Below are positions 1 to 8,115 of a stretch of 64,000 nucleotides of DNA, in pieces. Made by a program: the position numbers and the translations under genes. This stretch comes from Emticicia sp. C21 (GTDB taxonomy: Bacteria; Bacteroidota; Bacteroidia; Cytophagales; Spirosomataceae): the NCBI RefSeq assembly GCF_003418935.1, contig NZ_QVMT01000004.1, positions 372,282 through 436,281 on the forward strand, written 5' to 3'. How positions within the stretch are numbered: the stretch's first letter is position 1; every line of letters starts with the position of its first letter. The notes under the pieces are model-generated. The model was not told where the DNA came from. It saw only the letters and a list, made by a program, of their open reading frames with translations, and did no database searches.

Positions 1-1278
1 GCCGATAGCACAGCTACGTGGGCAGTTTTCAGGGCTGATGCGGCTACCTACGATGACCATAAACACTTTGCCGGCGGCAGTTTTGAGATTTGCCGGGGAG
101 GTAGTTATATACTCACTAATGCTTCAAATGTAGGCAAAGCCGGGTATCCACTTCTGGGAGATAATACGCTGGCTGAAAATACCGGAGCTAATAATACACT
201 TTACTTTAATGATTTCGGCGATTATCAGCAAACCAGCAGCGCTTTTATAGGTGGGCAAGGCTACTATGGCAAAGACGATTTGAAAGCCGTGCAAATGGAT
301 GATTCACTGACGTATGTACGTACTGATTTAACTTCTTATTACGATAAAAGCTATTATCCTGAAATTAATTTAAAGAAGATTAATTACTTTATCAGAGGTT
401 TTCTTTACCTGAGAAGTAGCAACCTGTTTTTATCTTATGACCAGATTTCGGCTAAAAACTCTACTAATCCGCAAGGACAGTATAAGAAACACCTGCGTTG
501 GCACTTCCTGAAAAATCCTGTGGTGACTGGCAATCTGATTAAATCAAGCCATAGAGGTTCGGATATTTATGTAAAAACACTTATTCCGGCTAATCCTGAT
601 ATTACGGTTGTGGATGAAAGTAATAATCCTGATAATACTTCGGGGTCTAGTATGAATTATTATTTCAATAGTCCTACCTGGCGAACAGAAGTAAAATATG
701 CCGATAATCCGCTTGACCAGATATTTCTGACTGTGCTACAACCAACTATCAGAAATACTACTGCACCGATTATTGATAATATTAATTCGACTGATGGGAA
801 AATGAAAGGGGCTATTGTAACGGCGAACAATGGCAAAAAAGAAATTGCCTTTTTCAATACTGATCTTACGCCTTTGCAGACGGGTATCACAAGTACGCAG
901 TATACATTCCCTAATACGGGCGATATTCGTCATACTATTTGTGGGGTAGTACCTAATGCAAAGTATCTGGTGACAGTAACAGGCGATGAGGTGAATATCG
1001 TACAAGATGCTAATGGGAATAGAACAGCATCTATTGCAGGGGTTCTACAATTTATGACTAGTGCCGCTCCTTGTCCTAATGAAATGACTTTTTCTAATAC
1101 AGTTGCAACAGGTAATTATAAAACGGGGAATACTATTTCGACTCAAAACGGAGGCACCACACAAATTCCGAATGGAACGAATGTTACTTTTGACGCTGCT
1201 AAGGCTATCATACTGAATCCCACTTTTGAGGCGCAAAGTGGTAGTGTGTTTAAGGCGCATATTGGGGGGTGTAATTGA
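1..1278 (+). CDS. Heparinase II/III-like secreted protein with C-terminal 3-coathanger-type domain (5' end outside window)
   Basis: The frame is open from the first base, so the N-terminus lies outside the window and at least 425 residues are present. The first third carries a DDHKHFAGGSFEI stretch (residues 18-30 of the visible part), which resembles the conserved His/Gly-Ser-Phe strand of the heparinase II/III beta-sandwich in polysaccharide lyases. The last 70 residues (Pro-Cys-Pro start, NGTNVTFDAAKAIILNP, final HIGGCN) fit the 3-coathanger stack repeat that closes many large Cytophagales surface proteins. I infer an exported polysaccharide-active protein. The catalytic half is not visible, so lyase activity is unproven. 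A strong hairpin follows the stop. Confidence 0.6.
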   Translation, partial: ADSTATWAVFRADAATYDDHKHFAGGSFEICRGGSYILTNASNVGKAGYPLLGDNTLAENTGANNTLYFNDFGDYQQTSSAFIGGQGYYGKDDLKAVQMDDSLTYVRTDLTSYYDKSYYPEINLKKINYFIRGFLYLRSSNLFLSYDQISAKNSTNPQGQYKKHLRWHFLKNPVVTGNLIKSSHRGSDIYVKTLIPANPDITVVDESNNPDNTSGSSMNYYFNSPTWRTEVKYADNPLDQIFLTVLQPTIRNTTAPIIDNINSTDGKMKGAIVTANNGKKEIAFFNTDLTPLQTGITSTQYTFPNTGDIRHTICGVVPNAKYLVTVTGDEVNIVQDANGNRTASIAGVLQFMTSAAPCPNEMTFSNTVATGNYKTGNTISTQNGGTTQIPNGTNVTFDAAKAIILNPTFEAQSGSVFKAHIGGCN

Positions 1279-1310
1279 AAAATATTTTAGAAGTTATAGG
1301 CATAAATTAA

Positions 1311-1365
1311 TAGATAATCCGCTATTTTCATCATTTCAATGAGGATAGCGGATTATCTATTTAAA
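1311..1365 (+). terminator. Strong hairpin terminator
   Basis: TAGATAATCCGCTAT at 1311-1325 is perfectly complementary to 1345-1359 (15 bp stem, 19-base loop). An A/T-rich tail with a T run follows. It ends the heparinase-like transcription unit and separates it from the DGPF/ECF pair. Confidence 0.75.
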
Positions 1366-1458
1366 TTTTTGAAAAAAGTCACCCACCATGTCCAATTCTT
1401 TTCAGTTCATTTGATATGTAGTTGTAAAACAATTACTCACATTAAATCTTTAAAAACA

Positions 1459-1812
1459 ATGGACGAATATCTATTGATTTTCAGACACGAGGATGGTGGC
1501 AAAGTAGCTTCACCTGAGCAAATGCAAATCTGGATAAAACAAACAATGGACTGGATTGGGGGTATAGCTGCCCAGAACAAATATGTAGGTGGCAACGGGT
1601 TAATTTTTGAAAATAGCAAAGTAGTTGGCCACAACGGTGTGGTGACTAATGGCCCTTTTGGTGATGTGAAAGAAACCATAGGCGGTTATGCTATTGTAAG
1701 GGCAGAATCCATTGAGGAGGCTGTTGAGTTTGCTAAAGGTTCCCCTATCTTACAGGGCCCAGGCAATACTATGGAAGTAAGGAAAATTGCCAAGGGAGAT
1801 GGTGTTCATTAA
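1459..1812 (+). CDS. YCII-related (DGPF domain) protein, partner of ECF42 sigma factor
   Basis: This 117-residue protein starts MDEYLLIFRHEDGG and contains NGPFGDVKETIGGYAIV, the signature of the DGPF/YCII ferredoxin-like fold. The frame is open 40 codons further upstream to 1339, but that stretch lies beside the terminator stem and is not protein-like, so I chose the ATG at 1459. The gene lies 55 bp upstream of an ECF sigma factor with a long C-terminal extension. In the ECF42 group such sigma factors are typically encoded next to DGPF proteins, which lack an obvious anti-sigma domain. The protein's biochemical role is not established. A good hairpin separates the two genes. Confidence 0.82.
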   Translation: MDEYLLIFRHEDGGKVASPEQMQIWIKQTMDWIGGIAAQNKYVGGNGLIFENSKVVGHNGVVTNGPFGDVKETIGGYAIVRAESIEEAVEFAKGSPILQGPGNTMEVRKIAKGDGVH

Positions 1813-1822
1813 ATAATAATAG

Positions 1823-1854
1823 ATAAGCCTCTGCTGCAAACAGAGGCTTATTTA
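1823..1854 (+). terminator. Hairpin between the DGPF gene and ECF42 sigma gene
   Basis: ATAAGCCTCTG (1823-1833) pairs perfectly with 1841-1851 across a 7-base loop. The following T tract is short, so it may attenuate rather than stop transcription into the sigma factor gene. Confidence 0.6.
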
Positions 1855-1867
1855 GCATCAGTTTAAT

Positions 1868-3094
1868 ATGCAACGGCAGGAACTCATACCACATTTATTC
1901 AGAACTGAATTCAGGAAGATAACGGCTGTGCTATCTAAATTGATGGGTATTGAGCATATAGAAACGGCTGAGGATATTGCCAGTGACACATTTTTATCAG
2001 CCGTTGAAAGCTGGCCTTATCAGGGAATTCCTCCTAACCCGACTGCCTGGCTTTATTCGGTAGCCAAAAACAAAGCCCGGAACCATATTGTACGGAATCA
2101 TATTTTCGACAATAAGGTAGCTCCACAAATCACTCAATCAGCAGAAGAAAACCAAGGTATTGAGATCGACTTATCAGATAAAAACATCAGTGATAGTCAA
2201 TTGCAAATGCTGTTTGCTATCTGTCATCCGAGTATTGCTATTGAAGCACAGATTGGTCTGGCCCTCCGGATTCTTTGCGGTTTTGGCATCGATGAAATTG
2301 CCAATGCTTTTCTGAGCAATAAAGAAACCATCAATAAGCGTCTTTTCAGAGCCAAAGAAAAACTTAGGACTGAGAAAGTAGCCATTGAGTTTCCGGCTGA
2401 AGCAGAAATTCAGCAGAGGTTAGCCGCAGTTTTAAGAACGCTCTATTTGCTATTCAACGAGGGCTACTATTCAGAAACTCAGGATACTGTATTGCGTAAT
2501 GACCTTTGCCTGGAAGCTATGCGATTAACCTATCTTCTGATTGAAAACGAATCAACTAATCTTCCGGAAGTAAAAGCTTTATTATCTTTGATGTGTTTTC
2601 ATGCTTCCAGATTTGAAGCCAGAAAAAATGCCAATGGCGAGATAGTTTTGTATCAGGATCAGGACGAAAGTTTGTGGAATAAAGAACTGATTGAAAAAGG
2701 GGCCTATTACCTACATGAGGCATCGCAGGGCACTCAATTATCGAAGTATCATTTAGAGGCTAGCATAGCTTATTGGCATACTATCAAGGCCGATACTCCA
2801 CAGAAATGGGAAAGCATTCTGCAATTATATAATAAGCTGTTGGTCATAGAATACTCACCCATTGCTGCATTAAATAGAACATTTGCTTTATCAAAAGTTT
2901 ATGGCAAAACTAAAGCCATTGTTGAAGCTGAAAAATTGAAATTGGTGGTTAATCCTTATTATTTTACCCTATTGGGGGAATTGTATAAAGAGATTGATAG
3001 AGCAAAAGCCAAAGAAAATTTTCAGGCAGCTTATAATTTAGCTAAGACAGTGGCGGATAAGCACGTTATATGGAAACAGATTGAGGGGTTATAA
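1868..3094 (+). CDS. ECF42-type RNA polymerase sigma factor with C-terminal TPR-like (DUF6596) domain
   Basis: The protein has 408 residues, twice the size of a simple ECF sigma factor. Residues 1-80 carry sigma region 2 (AEDIASDTFLSAVESWPYQG and NPTAWLYSVAKNKARNHI). Residues 115-180 carry region 4 (ALRILCGFGIDEIANAF, NKRLFRAKEKLR). The remaining 220 residues, with LYLLFNEGYY, LCLEAMRL and PIAALNRTFALSKVYG, match the helical extension of the ECF42/SigJ-like group. No separate anti-sigma gene is present. In ECF42 proteins the extension is thought to control activity. The DGPF gene just upstream is the expected partner and probable target. The start follows the upstream hairpin by 14 bp. Confidence 0.88.
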   Translation: MQRQELIPHLFRTEFRKITAVLSKLMGIEHIETAEDIASDTFLSAVESWPYQGIPPNPTAWLYSVAKNKARNHIVRNHIFDNKVAPQITQSAEENQGIEIDLSDKNISDSQLQMLFAICHPSIAIEAQIGLALRILCGFGIDEIANAFLSNKETINKRLFRAKEKLRTEKVAIEFPAEAEIQQRLAAVLRTLYLLFNEGYYSETQDTVLRNDLCLEAMRLTYLLIENESTNLPEVKALLSLMCFHASRFEARKNANGEIVLYQDQDESLWNKELIEKGAYYLHEASQGTQLSKYHLEASIAYWHTIKADTPQKWESILQLYNKLLVIEYSPIAALNRTFALSKVYGKTKAIVEAEKLKLVVNPYYFTLLGELYKEIDRAKAKENFQAAYNLAKTVADKHVIWKQIEGL

Positions 3095-3096
3095 GA

Positions 3097-3113
3097 ACCG
3101 ATTTAAAATCGGT
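3097..3113. repeat. Short perfect palindrome after the ECF42 gene
   Basis: ACCGATTT and AAATCGGT flank a single central base just past the sigma factor stop. It has no T tract. It may be a weak terminator or simply a small palindrome in the convergent gap with nusG. Confidence 0.35.
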
Positions 3114-3120
3114 GATACAT

Positions 3121-3157
3121 TAAAACAAAAATCCCCATTGCTTGCACAACAGGGATT
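3121..3157 (-). terminator. Terminator of the tRNA-Trp/secE/nusG unit
   Basis: On the minus strand AATCCC pairs with GGGATT across a 16-base loop and is followed by a T-rich tail. It lies about 20 bp past the nusG stop, so transcription ends here and does not enter ribosomal protein genes. Confidence 0.6.
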
Positions 3158-3177
3158 CAGTCGAATAATATATTGTA

Positions 3178-3729
3178 TTACATTTTCTCTACTTGTACGT
3201 AGCCTAGTTCTACAGGTGTGCTGCGACCGAAAATCTTTACGCTTACGCTTAGTTTTTTCTTGTCTTCGTTGATCTCTTCTACTGTACCATCAAAACCACT
3301 GAAAGGCCCATCGATTACTTTTACGTTCTCGCCTTTTGTGAAAGTCAATGATGGAGAAATCACCTCGCCAATTACTTCTTCCTGTACTCCTAAGATACGA
3401 TTAATTTCTGACTGACGGAGAGGCTCCGGAGTCATAGATGTACCATTGTTACGGCCAAGAAAACCGATAACACCCGGCATACTTTTAATCATGTGCAATA
3501 CTTCCCCGTTGTTCAGGTCGGCATTGATAAGAATATATCCCGGAAAAAAGCTTTTCTCACGTACTCGCTTCTTACCGTTACGAACTTCTGTTATCTTTTC
3601 AGATGGAATTAAAATTGTAGGAACCAACTCACTTAATTTGCGACGAATGGCTTCATTTTCGATGTAGGATTTTATTTTTTTCTCCTGCCCCGAAACTGCT
3701 CTTACAACATACCAATTGATTTCGCTCAT
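3178..3729 (-). CDS. nusG: Transcription termination/antitermination factor NusG
   Basis: This 183-residue protein starts [20 protein letters not shown], the usual NGN-domain opening, with the FFPGYILI strand in the middle. The C-terminal third is a KOW domain ([22 protein letters not shown]). NusG binds RNA polymerase and links it to Rho, NusA/NusE and the ribosome. It lies 23 bp downstream of secE in the usual secE-nusG order. A terminator and a convergent ECF sigma gene follow, rather than the rplKAJL-rpoBC genes commonly found next in Bacteroidota. Length is normal for the phylum. Confidence 0.97.
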   Translation of the reverse strand: MSEINWYVVRAVSGQEKKIKSYIENEAIRRKLSELVPTILIPSEKITEVRNGKKRVREKSFFPGYILINADLNNGEVLHMIKSMPGVIGFLGRNNGTSMTPEPLRQSEINRILGVQEEVIGEVISPSLTFTKGENVKVIDGPFSGFDGTVEEINEDKKKLSVSVKIFGRSTPVELGYVQVEKM

Positions 3730-3752
3730 ATCGTTAGCAAAAATTAAAGGTT

Positions 3753-3935
3753 TTAGACTGATTGGTAAAACAAACGGAGACCGTTCTCAATCAAAAAATC
3801 AATTACGCCTACAACCAAAGCAAAAATAATAGAGGCTACTAGTACAAGCGTTGCACTTGATTGTAGCTCACTCCACTTCGGCCATGTTACCTCTTTAGTT
3901 ACTTCTTCCCAAGAGTTCTTAAAAAATTGTATCAT
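3753..3935 (-). CDS. secE: Preprotein translocase subunit SecE
   Basis: This is a 60-residue single-span membrane protein. The amphipathic N-terminal part (MIQFFKNSWEEVTKEVTWPKW) holds the conserved E-V-x-W-P motif of SecE. A transmembrane helix follows at about residues 27-50 (ATLVLVASIIFALVVGVIDF). SecE clamps SecY in the inner-membrane SecYEG channel. It lies between tRNA-Trp, 25 bp upstream, and nusG, 23 bp downstream, all on the minus strand, so the three are probably co-transcribed from the promoter at 4060-4091. Short size is normal for Bacteroidota. Confidence 0.96.
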   Translation of the reverse strand: MIQFFKNSWEEVTKEVTWPKWSELQSSATLVLVASIIFALVVGVIDFLIENGLRLFYQSV

Positions 3936-3960
3936 AAACTTATGTTCAAAAAAATACTTG

Positions 3961-4031
3961 CACGGGCACCAGGATTCGAACCCAGACCAAAGGTTTTGGA
4001 GACCCTCGTACTACCCTTATACTATGCCCGT
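3961..4031 (-). tRNA. tRNA-Trp (CCA anticodon)
   Basis: Read on the minus strand, the 71-base sequence folds into a cloverleaf. The acceptor stem ACGGGCA/TGCCCGT has discriminator G, as expected for bacterial tRNA-Trp. U8 is present and the short D stem is GTA/TAC. The anticodon stem AGGGT/ACCTT encloses loop CTCCAAA with anticodon CCA. The T loop is TTCGAAT. The 3' CCA is not encoded. It directly precedes secE, the usual Bacteroidota neighbour. Confidence 0.95.
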
Positions 4032-4059
4032 GTATATTACCAAAATTCCTTTGGGGATG

Positions 4060-4091
4060 CAAATATAGACAGTTTTTCTGTTCTTCACAAA
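4060..4091 (-). promoter_or_regulatory. Bacteroidota-type promoter for tRNA-Trp/secE/nusG
   Basis: On the minus strand a TTTG box (4088-4091) is followed after 20 bp by TATATTTG (4060-4067), matching the -33 TTTG / -7 TAnnTTTG consensus. Transcription would begin about 20-25 bases before the tRNA. This is the best promoter match I found in the window. Confidence 0.75.
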
Positions 4092-4163
4092 TCCCAACGC
4101 AAAATAAACTAAATATTCTTTTGGTAATAGATAAATATTGATGTGTCAAGCTTAATACCCTAC

Positions 4164-5483
4164 TTAGCCAATTTTCACTATATGGTTCTTTTTGCCTTTA
4201 CCCACCAATAAGTATTTGCCTTGTAAAAGCTGTAATTCGGCTAAAGCCAGTTTCTCATCTGCAATCTTTACTTTATTGATGCTCACCCCATTGCCTTGAA
4301 TCGCTCTGCGTGCCTCCCCTTTTGAGGGATACACTTCATTGCGGGTAACTACAGAAATCAAATCAAGCACATTCGGACAATTATCCCACTCTTCTTTGCT
4401 GATTTCGGTTTGTGGTACGCCATCAAAAACACTGGTAAAAGTTTTTTCGTCAAGGCTCTGTAACGTTTCTAATGTACCTTTGCCAAATAAAATATCAGCC
4501 GCCTTTATTGCCAATTCATATTGTTCTTCACCGTGTACACGAATCGTTACATCTTTACCCAATGCTTTTTGGGCAATACGTAAATGCGGTGCTTCGGCGT
4601 GTTGTTTCTCAATCTCCTCAATTTCAGCTTTTGAGTACAAAGTAAATACTCTCAACAGACGCGGTACATCAGCATCGTTCTGATTTAACCAGAATTGGTA
4701 GAACTCGTATGGAGACGTCATGTTAGCATCAAGCCATACATTACCACCCTCTGATTTGCCGAATTTTGTTCCATCAGCCTTAGTTACTAATGGGGTAGTT
4801 AAAGCAAATGCTTTGGCGCTGCCACTTTCTGCGTCGTTATCTTCTATTTCGGCCTTTGCTTCTTTTCTGCGGATTAACTCTGTACCGGTAGTAATATTAC
4901 CCCATTGGTCAGAGCCACCCATTTGCAGACGGATATTCTTATTTTTATATAACCAGTAAAAATCGTAGCCTTGTAATAGCTGGTATGAAAACTCCGTGAA
5001 AGAAATACCCGTCTCCAAACGATTCTTTACCGAATCTTTCGACATCATGTAATTCACGCTCAGGTATTTCCCTACTTCGCGCAAAAACTGCAAAAACCCG
5101 ATCTCTTTAAACCAATCGTAGTTGTTTACAATTTCGGCAGAGTTTTCACCACAATCAAAATCAAGGAATTTTGCTAATTGCTTGCGAATACCTTCCTGAT
5201 TTTCTCGTAGAGTGTCTTCAGATAAAAACTGACGTTCGGCAGCTTTGAAAGATGGGTCGCCAATCATACCGGTTGCTCCCCCTACCAGCGCAAAAGGTTT
5301 GTGCCCTGACAACTGAAAATGTTTCAGCAACATGATAGTGGCCAGGTTACCGATATGCAATGATTTAGCCGTCGGGTCGAAACCGATATAGGCTGCCGTC
5401 ATTTCTTTGTTCAGTTGCTCTTCTGTACCGGGCATGGCATCGAATAGCATTCCACGCCAGCGTAATTCTTCAATAAAATTCAT
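4164..5483 (-). CDS. tyrS: Tyrosyl-tRNA synthetase
   Basis: This class I synthetase charges tRNA-Tyr. With the chosen start (MNFIEELRWRGML, ATG at 5483) it has 439 residues. The HIGN form of the HIGH motif is at about 43-46, the tyrosine-binding YQLLQGYD and QMGGSDQWGNI strands are at 167-197, and the KFGKS form of KMSKS is at about 240-244. A C-terminal S4-type RNA-binding domain (KGEARRAIQGNGVSINKVKI) ends the protein. A GTG 21 bp upstream is in frame but would add an unconserved tail. tRNA-Trp lies downstream on the same strand after a 130 bp gap with its own promoter. Confidence 0.97.
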   Translation of the reverse strand: MNFIEELRWRGMLFDAMPGTEEQLNKEMTAAYIGFDPTAKSLHIGNLATIMLLKHFQLSGHKPFALVGGATGMIGDPSFKAAERQFLSEDTLRENQEGIRKQLAKFLDFDCGENSAEIVNNYDWFKEIGFLQFLREVGKYLSVNYMMSKDSVKNRLETGISFTEFSYQLLQGYDFYWLYKNKNIRLQMGGSDQWGNITTGTELIRRKEAKAEIEDNDAESGSAKAFALTTPLVTKADGTKFGKSEGGNVWLDANMTSPYEFYQFWLNQNDADVPRLLRVFTLYSKAEIEEIEKQHAEAPHLRIAQKALGKDVTIRVHGEEQYELAIKAADILFGKGTLETLQSLDEKTFTSVFDGVPQTEISKEEWDNCPNVLDLISVVTRNEVYPSKGEARRAIQGNGVSINKVKIADEKLALAELQLLQGKYLLVGKGKKNHIVKIG

Positions 5484-5546
5484 ACTCAACCGATTCGTCG
5501 GCACGCCCGTGACTCACGGGGAATATAGAATGGATATTTAATAAGT

Positions 5547-5572
5547 GTGCCACGCTTTGCAGGGCGTGGCAC
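5547..5572. repeat. REP-like palindrome (GTGCCACGC family)
   Basis: GTGCCACGC (5547-5555) pairs perfectly with 5564-5572 across an 8-base loop. The flank AAGTGTGCCACG matches AAGTGTGTCACG at 14233 in 11 of 12 bases, so this is probably a single copy of the element that occurs as an inverted pair at 14233-14372. It lies between two minus-strand genes and might also end transcription of the barrel gene. Confidence 0.55.
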
Positions 5573-5622
5573 TAATATTTTTGCAAACTTACAAACGATT
5601 CCTTATTTCCTCATTATCAAGC

Positions 5623-6324
5623 TTACTTCTTTTTAGTGCTTTTGCCGTGTTTTTTCCACCAGTTATAATAATCACTGAAATTATAAGTAGCAGAAATTTG
5701 CAGTGTTCTGTTCTGGAAGGTCAGCGGAATAGCTGCTCCCCCTGTTGGTGTATAGGTTTTGGTAGTTGTATTCGATAGCCCATGCACGTAACGGATATTG
5801 ATGCTGAATAAATGCGCCATATCCAACATGTCAATTCTTACCCCTCCTACCAGATTAAAATCGCTGGCAACATCAGGTCCTTTATTAGTATTGGCATTTA
5901 AGGCGTAGCCGTATTCAGGGCCTGCTACAATTGATATATTTTTGGCTACTTCATAACCAAATAATAAAGGTACGCTCACATATCTATAATAATTTCTTAA
6001 AATAGAGTTGCCTGTTTCAGCAAAGTTAGTCGTTGCTTTAAAACTCCCACCTCTTACCTGATAATATAGTTCGGGTTGTATACTGAATTTATTGAAATTA
6101 CGACGGTAGAATAAACCTACATTAAAATCATTTCTATACTTTGGTGTAATATTAGACGGGTTGTCAATAATAGCAGTTTTTGAAATACCTGTTCCTACTT
6201 TGAAGCCATATTGGCTAAGTGGTCTTAATTGAGCAGTAGACAAGAAACTTACAAAAAGAAGCAGCGAGGTAAAACCCCAGAAAAAAGTATTTGGTGTATG
6301 CTTTTGACTAAATGATTGTTTCAT
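5623..6324 (-). CDS. PorT-family outer membrane beta-barrel protein
   Basis: From the ATG at 6324 the protein has 233 residues. An N-terminal signal peptide (FFWGFTSLLLFVSFLSTAQ) is followed by alternating strands typical of the OMP_b-brl_2/PorT-like barrel: YGFKVGTGIS, FNVGLFYRRNF, IQPELYYQVRGG, VPLLFGYEVAKNISIVAGPEYGY, FSINIRYVHGLSN and RTLQISATYNF. It ends in a lysine-rich tail (WWKKHGKSTKKK). A second in-frame ATG at 6369 would add 15 residues before the signal peptide. It lies just downstream of queA but a -7-like box inside the queA end suggests its own promoter. Function is unknown beyond outer membrane location. Confidence 0.8.
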   Translation of the reverse strand: MKQSFSQKHTPNTFFWGFTSLLLFVSFLSTAQLRPLSQYGFKVGTGISKTAIIDNPSNITPKYRNDFNVGLFYRRNFNKFSIQPELYYQVRGGSFKATTNFAETGNSILRNYYRYVSVPLLFGYEVAKNISIVAGPEYGYALNANTNKGPDVASDFNLVGGVRIDMLDMAHLFSINIRYVHGLSNTTTKTYTPTGGAAIPLTFQNRTLQISATYNFSDYYNWWKKHGKSTKKK

Positions 6325-6385
6325 CAGCGAGTATAAAAATGATATTTTAGAATAGTGGTTTTTAACCATAACGAATTTCGAACAG

Positions 6386-6393
6386 CAAAATTA
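6386..6393 (-). promoter_or_regulatory. Candidate -7 box for the outer membrane barrel gene
   Basis: TAATTTTG on the minus strand fits TAnnTTTG and overlaps the queA stop region. No clear TTTG box sits at the right distance upstream, so confidence is limited. It supports the ATG at 6324 with a leader of about 55 bases. Confidence 0.4.
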
Positions 6394-7584
6394 CGGAATC
6401 AAAAGCGAAGAATCACCATAACTCAGGAAACGAAAGTTATTTTCTAAGGCAAAATCATAAATTTTTCTCCAATCTTCACCCACTAATGCCGCTACAAGCA
6501 GGATTAAGGTAGAATCTGGCTGATGAAAATTTGTGATAATTCCTTTACAAATTCTGAATTGATAGCCCGGAAAGATAAAAATTTCGGTTTCGCCAACCAG
6601 TTGTTCTATATTCTGGGCTTCCATATAGTCAAGAATTGCCTGTATAGATGCCTCAGCACTAATGGTTTCTGCTTGATTATACGGAAATAATTTTTCGATG
6701 AAAAAAGTCTCCTGTCTTTGTAGTAATTTTACCCCAAACCAGTACAAACTTTCTAATGAACGCATAGAAGTTGTACCCACCGGAATAACAAAATTTAGCT
6801 TTCTAGATAATTGCTCTATAAATGCTTTATCAAAAACAATCTGCTCGGAGTGCATCTGGTGTTCTACCACATTCTGCACTTTAATCGGCTGAAAAGTACC
6901 TGCGCCTACGTGTAGAGTAATGAAATCGTAGTCGATATCCTGGTCTACTAAATCAAAGAGTACTTTCTCTGTAAAATGTAAGCCTGCCGTCGGGGCCGCT
7001 ACTGCGCCATCATTTTTGGAATAGACTGTCTGGTAGGTCTCGTAATCCTTTTCTTCGGTATCTCTTTTCAGGTATGGGGGTAATGGAATCTGCCCGAAAT
7101 ATTTTACAATTTCGGCAAAGGTCAGTTGAGAGTTATTCCATGTAAATTGTACGTAGTTCTTTTCGCTGTCTACCAGTTCGGCCACTAATTCCAGATCATT
7201 GGTTGTATGAATGGTATGGGTGCCAACCAATTTTCCCTTAAGCCGCTTCTTGTTTCCTATTATACACGCCCAGGTGCAAGTTTGGGTAGTTTCCATCACT
7301 TGTGAAATGATACCCGAGGGCACAACAGGATTAAGCAGAAATATTTCAATAATTGCCCCACTTAATTTCTGAAAAAAAAGACGGGCGGGTATCACCTTTG
7401 TATTATTAAAAACCAGAAAAGATTCCTGCGGTAGATGTTTAATCAGATTATAGAATCTGTCTTCACGGATTTCTGCTTGTTTATAGACCAATAACTTAGA
7501 TACATCCCGAGGTTCTACAGGAAACCGGGCTATGCGTTCATCGGGCAGATGATACGTATATTTTTCTAAATCCAGAGTTATCAT
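6391..7584 (-). CDS. queA: S-adenosylmethionine:tRNA ribosyltransferase-isomerase QueA
   Basis: QueA transfers the ribosyl part of SAM to 7-aminomethyl-7-deazaguanine in tRNA, giving epoxyqueuosine. The 397-residue protein has the family's opening (YHLPDERIARFPVEPRDVSKLLV), FNNTKVIPARL, the highly conserved GAVAAPTAGLHFTEKVL and TLHVGAGTFQPIKVQNVVEHQMHSE region, GTTSMRSLES, and the C-terminal TNFHQPDSTLILLVAALVG. It is longer than the roughly 350-residue E. coli enzyme by small insertions, as in other Bacteroidota. The membrane-protein gene upstream is 24 bp away, so they may be co-transcribed. Confidence 0.97.
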   Translation of the reverse strand: MITLDLEKYTYHLPDERIARFPVEPRDVSKLLVYKQAEIREDRFYNLIKHLPQESFLVFNNTKVIPARLFFQKLSGAIIEIFLLNPVVPSGIISQVMETTQTCTWACIIGNKKRLKGKLVGTHTIHTTNDLELVAELVDSEKNYVQFTWNNSQLTFAEIVKYFGQIPLPPYLKRDTEEKDYETYQTVYSKNDGAVAAPTAGLHFTEKVLFDLVDQDIDYDFITLHVGAGTFQPIKVQNVVEHQMHSEQIVFDKAFIEQLSRKLNFVIPVGTTSMRSLESLYWFGVKLLQRQETFFIEKLFPYNQAETISAEASIQAILDYMEAQNIEQLVGETEIFIFPGYQFRICKGIITNFHQPDSTLILLVAALVGEDWRKIYDFALENNFRFLSYGDSSLLIP

Positions 7585-7608
7585 AGGTAAAAAAGCTTGT
7601 AGAAATTC

Positions 7609-8115
7609 TTACTCTTTCGTAGCCGGACTGGTATAAAGTAATCGGATTGGTAAAAAGAAAAGTACAATGAGCAAAGCCACCGCTCCTCCTACTATTACCC
7701 AATCATAATTAATATCTAATTTCTGGTCTTCTACACGATTAATTCGGTTTAAGGCGATTAGGAAAACAAGCATAAAACTATTAATAACCGCGATTAAAGC
7801 ATTAAACCAGGCTTCTAACAGGTTTTTCAGGGCTTCGGGATTCTTTGCCCACACACTATTGGCATTAAGCTGGACAAAATTTATTTTCTGTACCTGTGTT
7901 CTTACTAAGTTTAATAAAAGATTCAAACCTATAATTATGGCAAATGCGATATAGAAAACATCCTGTTTACTCATATAATCATCCGGACGGCCTGATGAGG
8001 TGTGATGAATGGCAACATCATCAGGAAAAATAAAATAACAAACAACTAAGGTAATAGCTAATGCAGGCATAGAAACCTTGCGCCAGAAACTAAAAAATAT
8101 ATGCGATATTGACAT
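7609..8115 (-). CDS. Four-helix membrane protein with DUF1648-like segment
   Basis: This 168-residue protein has likely transmembrane helices near residues 16-31, 53-70, 100-122 and 138-160. Between the first two helices lies VAIHHTSSGRPDDYMSKQD, which resembles the conserved extracytoplasmic loop of DUF1648 proteins (HxxxxGxPDxxxSK). It has no catalytic motif I can recognise. It begins at 8115 and ends 24 bp before queA, so the two may form one transcript, but I see no functional link. Confidence 0.6.
   Translation of the reverse strand: MSISHIFFSFWRKVSMPALAITLVVCYFIFPDDVAIHHTSSGRPDDYMSKQDVFYIAFAIIIGLNLLLNLVRTQVQKINFVQLNANSVWAKNPEALKNLLEAWFNALIAVINSFMLVFLIALNRINRVEDQKLDINYDWVIVGGAVALLIVLFFLPIRLLYTSPATKE

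Noticed and set aside
3081-3272. 63-codon frame overlapping the end of nusG
   Set aside because: It runs across both terminators and antisense to the KOW domain of nusG.
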